A stretch of DNA of 64,000 bases from Coturnix japonica (Eukaryota; Chordata; Aves; Galliformes; Phasianidae): positions 64,413,110 through 64,477,109 of the forward strand of contig NC_029547.1 in NCBI RefSeq assembly GCF_001577835.2, in the 5' to 3' direction. The translations under genes were made by a program, and so were the position numbers. Position 1 is the stretch's first letter; each line of letters begins with the position of its first letter. Below are positions 59,001 to 64,000 of the stretch, piece by piece. Under the pieces are notes generated by a model, which did no database searches, had not been told where the DNA came from, and was given only the letters and a program-made list of their open reading frames with translations.

Positions 59001-60716
59001 TTTACAAGGAATAGTAACAGTGTGTTTTAGGTGTTATTTGCCTGGTTCCTGTTTGAGGTTGTGTTCATAATAACAGTAATCACTAGCACTTTGAAATGAG
59101 TTAACTTTTATTTACTAGCTATCTACAGAACATATTTAATATTGTGCAGTTATGTGTATGTATAGCTATGTATCTTTTCCTTCTTCCCCAGAAACAGACA
59201 TGTTCTTTTTAGCTATCAGTATGGTTGGAACGGACTTCTCCTTGATTGGACAATTGTTTCCTCACAGAGCCAGAGCAGAAATTAAGGTATAGGTTAAAGC
59301 ACTTAATGCAACAATTACGCATCTTGTTTCAATTTTCTATTCCTATTATTCTGTTACTATGATTCCTATTAGTACTGATCACATTAGTGCTAATCGTCTC
59401 TGTAGAAATTATATTTTAATGTTTCCAGGAGATAAGAATCTCAATTATGAATATACTGACATGAATTCTGAACAGAATATCTTCTAAATCTTACCTATTT
59501 GAGCACAGTTTGCCTTGTCTTTATTTTTAATTGAAAAGACTAATGAACATAACAATGAGGTTCTTCTATGGTGCCTTTGTATTTGTCCTCTAGGATTTCA
59601 AACTCTGCCTGGATTAGAAATAAGAAAAAAAGATGTTGAAAAGAATTATAAACTGAGTGATGATATGTATTGCTGATGGTAAAAACAAATGTGGTTTTGA
59701 CATTTAAAAGCAGGTGGCAAATTCGTGTTCTGTGAGCATGTTTGCAAGTGTTTACAGCTTTGGTTTGTAGAAAATTCTGTTGCATTGAAGAAGGCTCATA
59801 TTGATCTGTTATGCAACAAGATATGGTACAGCACTTCTTGCTTACTGAAAAAGGCAATGCCATTTTAAAATTTTTTTTTTAGAACAAGTTCAAACGTGAG
59901 GAAAAAGCAAATGGATGGCGGATAGACAAGGCTTTCAGTAAGTAAAGCATACCCCACCCTACTGTAAGTCGGTTAACTAGCAGTTATCTTCTTTCACTGT
60001 CAGTTTTTGCTCTGCTTAAGCTGACTATGTGACTAAGCTTCTTGATCATAGCTGAGTTTAGAAGTTGAGTTTAGGTTTCTTATGAAAAGTTTGGTTGACA
60101 GTAAAGTCTTTGGGGTTTAATTTCTTGCTTTTCTGTGTATTTAGTATTTTACATTAATATAATTTTTCCACATATATTCAGTTAATCATTCTGGTCCTAT
60201 TTATCAGAGTTACTACTTGTAAACTGTTTTGAGAATCTTTAAATCCCTTGTATATTGTTTCACTGAGAGACTAAGTCTTGAATTAGCATGTGTTCTGCTC
60301 ATAAAGAAGCAAAATAGCTTCTGACAGGTTTTTGGTGATGCCAGGCAATGCATTTGCAGGTAGGCCAGTAGTCATAAACAGAAAGAAATGCAGAGCACAC
60401 CCAGGGTGAATGGGCGCTCTGGCTATACAATTATTTTTGTTTTTATTTTTATTACATAACCTCTGTTTTTTTTATTATCATAATATATTAATTAGTATTT
60501 CACAAAGGACAAAAAATTCTCACCTTTGATTTTATGTATTTTTTTTCCTATTTTATTGCTTAAATCCGAAAGAAGAAAAGCGGCCCTTTGATTTTGAATT
60601 GTTCGCCCAGCTTCTTGAGAAGGTCTTGGCAGATGAGGAAAAGAGGAGGCAGAAGACTGTGAAGAGCCAGAAGCCAAAGGAAAAGAAGCCACCGAGGCCT
60701 AGGAAGAAGCCTAAAG
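53088..60716 (+). CDS. BDP1: BDP1 (TFIIIB subunit B''), 5' part
   Basis: Nine coding exons: 53088-53245, 55551-56094, 56409-56518, 57191-57250, 57616-57756, 58282-58415, 59192-59286, 59883-59937, 60573-60716. They give about 480 residues, and the last codon continues beyond the window. With BRF1/BRF2 and TBP, BDP1 forms TFIIIB, which recruits RNA polymerase III. The product starts MFRRARLAVRPNVRP like human. It carries RERILKARKLREMLKEELKK, the conserved MTMRDLIYYLPENNPM, an acidic stretch (EEEDEEEAENEEEGQDG), GPLLVPRVKVAEDGSIILDE and the extended SANT/Myb region (about 383-435: TDMFFLAISMVGTDFSLIGQ, FPHRARAEIKNKFKREEK). A lysine-rich segment follows (EKKPPRPRKKPK). The large 3' exons with repeated motifs known in mammals are outside this window. 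A minisatellite lies in intron 1, a CR1 end in intron 3 and an antisense retrovirus in the last visible intron. Confidence 0.96.
53643..53901 (+). repeat. 34-bp minisatellite (8 units) in BDP1 intron 1
   Basis: The unit core TTACCAGATATTGATGG followed by TGGAAGAAGGGCTAAGC starts at 53643, 53677, 53704, 53738, 53772, 53806, 53840 and 53874. Spacing is 34 bp except 27 bp between units 2 and 3. Units are almost identical, so amplification is recent. The two ambiguous bases in the window (53703 and 53832) both lie in this array, and the short spacing coincides with the first, so the true copy number is probably unresolved. Confidence 0.97.
56960..57060 (-). mobile_element. CR1 3' fragment (antisense) in BDP1 intron 3
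   Basis: Plus strand GGAAGAGGTTGGAAGGGG, then CCAGCCCCCCTGC, GGGCAGGGTTACCACCC and TTAGATCAGGCTGCTCTGGG. This is the reversed CR1 3' end without its octamer tail. Confidence 0.85.
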
Positions 60717-60879
60717 GTATTTCAAAGGAACGTGTGAGCATTACAGGCCAATGGGTATTAAGATGTTGCCAGCAGAAGTAAAATCCTGTAGAGAATTTCT
60801 GTCTTCCCTTTTCTAGACATAATGAGAGAATCCTGGCTTTATAGTATAATTCTTCTTTAGGTGTAGCTTGTTAATAAGT

Positions 60880-60950
60880 CAGAGAGTCATTGAGGTTGGA
60901 AAAATCCTTCCAATCTAGACCTCCCCTGTGCAAGTTAAGACAATTTATTT
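60880..60950 (-). mobile_element. Possible short CR1 remnant (antisense)
   Basis: CAGAGAGTCATTGAGGTTGG followed by AAAAATCCTTCCAATCTAGA resembles the start of a reversed CR1 3' end (ATAGAATCATTTAGGTTGGAAAAG type). Only about 60-70 bp and diverged. Confidence 0.5.
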
Positions 60951-61055
60951 GTGTCCTATCTTAATAATTGGTAGCAGCCCATTTCTTGAGGTACATTTTC
61001 TCTGGGCAGGAGAGACCACCTAGTGGGTATTAAAGTTGAATGTAGAAACGGTGTC

Positions 61056-61378
61056 TGACGTATTCGCCAATTAACCCGACTTATCCCGGGAACCTCGACT
61101 GTCCTGGGGAGAGACACAAACATGGATGCCATGATGTCTTCTCTCAATTTATTGCTGCATCACACTCCTTATATACCATCCTAAAGCCCACGCAGACACG
61201 TACACCTGCTATGCAAAACCTGATGCACGCGAGAGAACCTGTACACACACCTACCTAAACCGCCCGCCCACTAACTCTTAACCTACAGGCCTAACTCAGC
61301 TATTTTAGAACACTCCATCTATTCAGAACTACTGTATGCACTCATAAATCCTTACAAAGACAGCTCAGTACTCCAGCA
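61056..61378 (-). repeat. LTR of the antisense endogenous retrovirus
   Basis: Begins TG directly after a purine tract and ends near a CA (about 61056). It carries a TATA box (TATATAAGG, about 61175-61167) and AATAAA (61153-61148) about 15 bp further on, the compact U3-R layout of retroviral LTRs. About 323 bp. Confidence 0.75.
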
Positions 61379-62378
61379 TCTCCCCCCTTTGCTAATGTGA
61401 TGTTTCAGAATCACACCTTGATAGTGGTTGATAGTCATCTCCATGTGGTGCATTTAAAACTAAATTAACTGTGAGAAGGCAATTAACTGCCTGATCCAAA
61501 ACATGGTGAACAATATGAACTATAACAAGAATCAAACACACAGCAAGCAGGATAACTACTAAAGCAGTCACACAAATTGGAAAAGAAACCCCAGTCCTTG
61601 TCCTTGATTATCTGGAACGTTGAATCAGCTTTGTCCTTCACCTCCTGTTGGATCTCGCTTATGGCCGAAGCTGCATTCACACTGAAGTCAAGACAGCAGA
61701 ATCCTTTCAGGCCTAGGTGTTGTTCCATCTCAGCACAACCTAGACCAGTCCAGTGAGCAGAAAGTCCACCGCCATATTAGTCTGAGTCAGTCCAGTGTCA
61801 ATGGAACTCAGTGTATCAGCTATATCAGTCAGTGCATGGGAAGTGCGATTTGTATTCTGCCAGCAAGCAAGCTGTGCAGTCACGCATGTATTACGAAGAT
61901 AGTACCTAGGACAGGCCCACTTCCAGCAGCAGGAACAGAAGTAGAGGCAGCAGCAGCTGGCAACCACAGCCAGACCAGACGGGCAAGAATCCACTGGGTA
62001 TCCACAAGCATACCCTCGACCCCATGTGAGAAGATCTATAGGTGTCATTTAGAAGATTCGAGCATCCAACACCAGAACCCCAAGAAGATACACCAGAGCT
62101 GCTGGCTAGTTGAGCACTACCAGCACCTATTGCAATATTGTAGTCAGATCACCCTTGGCAGATCACTCTTGTCTCCCCCTTCCTTTAACCACGTTAGCCG
62201 TAATTTCAGTGTCTGATTAATGCGTTTGATGATCACTTGGTCGGTACTGTTGTGCAGGATACTAAGCATAGACCAACCATATGACGTAGCCCTTAACTCC
62301 TATTATAGCAGAATTAGGATTTAATGATAGTATCATCAATTCTGGTATCCACTAAGCATGGTAACAATGGTTTGGTGG

Positions 62379-62409
62379 TTTTTTTTGGATTTTTTTTTTT
62401 TTTTTTTGG
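62379..62409. repeat. T-rich homopolymer tract
   Basis: Two T runs (8 and about 18-19) separated by GGA, inside the retroviral relic. Confidence 0.85.
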
Positions 62410-63250
62410 TCATGTCCTAAATCCACCAATTTGGTCCTTGATGCCAGGTCCAGTCAAAGAATGAAAAGCAATTAATCATTTGCCATGTAGAAATAAAGCA
62501 GAGGGTGAGGGTATCCATGCCATTATGTTAAGCACCCCAGCATGGTCAGCATCTGCAAGTCCTGGAAAAAACAAAATTTTTATCCATGTAATAGAAGGAT
62601 ATCGTAATAAGAGAGCTTTATGCCTGTCCCGAAGGGGGCCCGTGACAACTGTTGGAATAAGAGTCACAGTGTTGTCAGTCTGTAGTACTGACTGGGCGTT
62701 GGCCAGATCCACAGGGTCAATGTGGAATAGTATGAGCAGTTTTATTTGCTTGCTCAGGCTTTTTACAGTCCCTCTGTACATGACCAGGCTCCCCACAATT
62801 GTAGCATTTCATTCTTTGAGCTGTTCCTGCATTGAGTTGAGAAATGGCCAAGAAATTTAATGTAGGGCTGGGCAGCCTCCTGCATAACTAATATAAGTGA
62901 GGCATTAGACAAATTAGTATCAGGTATCTGACAAATAACACATAACACCAGTCTTAAGTTGATCAAAGCATTGCCAGTTCATCTTTGTCTGGGCCAGAAG
63001 TATTGCCCAGACCTGAAATCATAACATAACTGTCAGCAACAACAGCAAAAAGAAGTAAGATGCAGTACAGAAAAACAGCATCACCATGAACGAAGGGGGG
63101 CGGGAAAATGGCGGGGGGGGGGTAAGGAAGCATGGCCAGCATCACAGCATCAGGGGCAGAAGGTAGAACAGCAGCATGGGCGGGGGGAGGGGGGGTGTGA
63201 GACATGGGTTGAATCCAGGCAGAAACAGAGGAACAGTTTAAAGACATTCT

Positions 63251-64000
63251 TCCTTGTCAAATTTGATTAAGCCCTTCCATTATTTAGTACCAAAGAGACA
63301 ACAGTTTAGCAGCCGTTCTGTCATCAACAGTAGAAGTCTGCTGGAGTTTTGTACCAATTTTAACCTAAAAGTTCCCCATCAAGAGAAAATCCAGTTTTCA
63401 GAAATTCAGAAACATTTTTACTGCAACCTGAAAATAAATCTCTAAAGGGTCCCATTCTGTGTTAATCTGTAACTGGTTAGAAAAAAGTCTTCAACTTTTG
63501 TATACTCTGATATATTGATTTTGAATGATCACTAAAATTTGTACAACAAATGCTTTTAGAGTGCTCACAACCATGACTTTTATACTAATAGGTAATTAAT
63601 GGTCGTACAAATTTATGAATTTGCATGTCAGATAGAATCATTATTAGTGGGCAAATGTGCCAAAAATGTGTTTGCGGTGGATGTAATAGGCAGTGCCAGC
63701 AGAGCGTCCCCTGCTTCAAAGTGCACTTTACCTTTCTCACCCATCACAGATTCTCTCCTGCTTTTATTTCTCTCAGAGTCTGAAGGGTATTTTCCATTTG
63801 TACACCATATCCGTGTGGCCAGTGCATGATACAGAGCCCAAGTGGAACACCTGCTTGGAAAACAGAATAAGCCATTAAAATCAGTTCTCTTAGTGTGCGC
63901 CTTTGTGATGCATGGTCATATTTTAACAATCCTGATTAGTGGGATGAAAGGAAGTGATCACTCTATGATACAGGGCCATCCCCTTCACCTAAGATTTCTT
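63251..64000. other. Unassigned sequence, presumed BDP1 intron
   Basis: No exon of BDP1, no LTR matching 61056-61378 and no named repeat seen. The next BDP1 exon must lie beyond the window. Confidence 0.5.

Larger units (their letters stand above)
61056..63250 (-). mobile_element. Broken endogenous retrovirus (class II-like) antisense in BDP1 intron
   Basis: On the minus strand, in viral order, I see gag-like sequence (about 63250-62400) with a nucleocapsid zinc knuckle of the C-x2-C-x4-H-x4-C type near 62829-62765. An env transmembrane-like region rich in cysteine and hydrophobic residues follows (about 62050-61400). A purine tract (61395-61379) and one LTR (61378-61056) come last. Pol is not visible and no second LTR is seen before the window end. 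The element is broken by large internal loss and several further breaks. The zinc knuckle and the overall look suggest an alpha/betaretrovirus-related (ERVK-type) family. The family name is not certain. Its right edge is approximate. Confidence 0.75.

Noticed and set aside
61836-62216. 126-codon plus-strand frame opposite the env-like region
   Set aside because: It is antisense to the retroviral relic and has no known host domain.

Overview
This window is vertebrate nuclear DNA from a bird, most likely a galliform such as chicken. The evidence is a high density of CR1 LINE fragments ending in the avian octamer tail (ATTCTRTG-like), a Galluhop-type mariner, an alpharetrovirus/EAV-like solo LTR, and intron-rich genes whose proteins are close to the human orthologues. 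The gene set (SMN, GTF2H2, SERF1, BDP1, MARVELD2, all in human 5q13) points to the avian Z chromosome, because human 5q corresponds largely to chicken Z. That placement is inference.

Layout. Positions 1-18.8 kb hold no recognisable gene. They contain CR1 fragments, a mariner end, a dispersed repeat that recurs in GTF2H2, a solo LTR and long unassigned AT-rich stretches. TMED7 (+, 3 coding exons) occupies 19.3-23.0 kb and has a long probable 3' UTR. A mariner relic (26.9-27.3 kb) and a CR1 (27.6-27.8 kb) precede MARVELD2/tricellulin (+, 6 coding exons, 28.1-33.9 kb). GTF2H2 (+, 15 coding exons, 37.6-44.4 kb) ends tail-to-tail with SMN (-, 8 coding exons, 46.3-48.9 kb). SERF1 (-, 3 coding exons, 49.4-52.8 kb) ends within about 150 bp of the SMN start and shares a CpG-rich divergent promoter with BDP1 (+, first 9 coding exons, 53.1-60.7 kb, continuing beyond the window). 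A broken class II-like endogenous retrovirus lies antisense in the last visible BDP1 intron (about 61.06-63.25 kb).

The proteins serve separate housekeeping roles: ER-Golgi cargo transport (TMED7), tricellular tight junctions (MARVELD2), TFIIH core (GTF2H2), snRNP assembly (SMN), a small 4F5-family protein (SERF1) and TFIIIB (BDP1). This is a tight neighbourhood, not an operon. I worked out every exon boundary by hand from splice sites and reading phase. The GTF2H2 model gives 395 aa, exactly the human length. I found no undescribed biological system. The most useful observations concern gene order (no OCLN between MARVELD2 and GTF2H2, no TICAM2 after TMED7, a single-copy SMN/SERF1/GTF2H2 block), a conserved SMN exon-7-like stop/donor arrangement, CR1 ends sitting just upstream of three genes in the same orientation, and an unresolved 34-bp minisatellite in BDP1.
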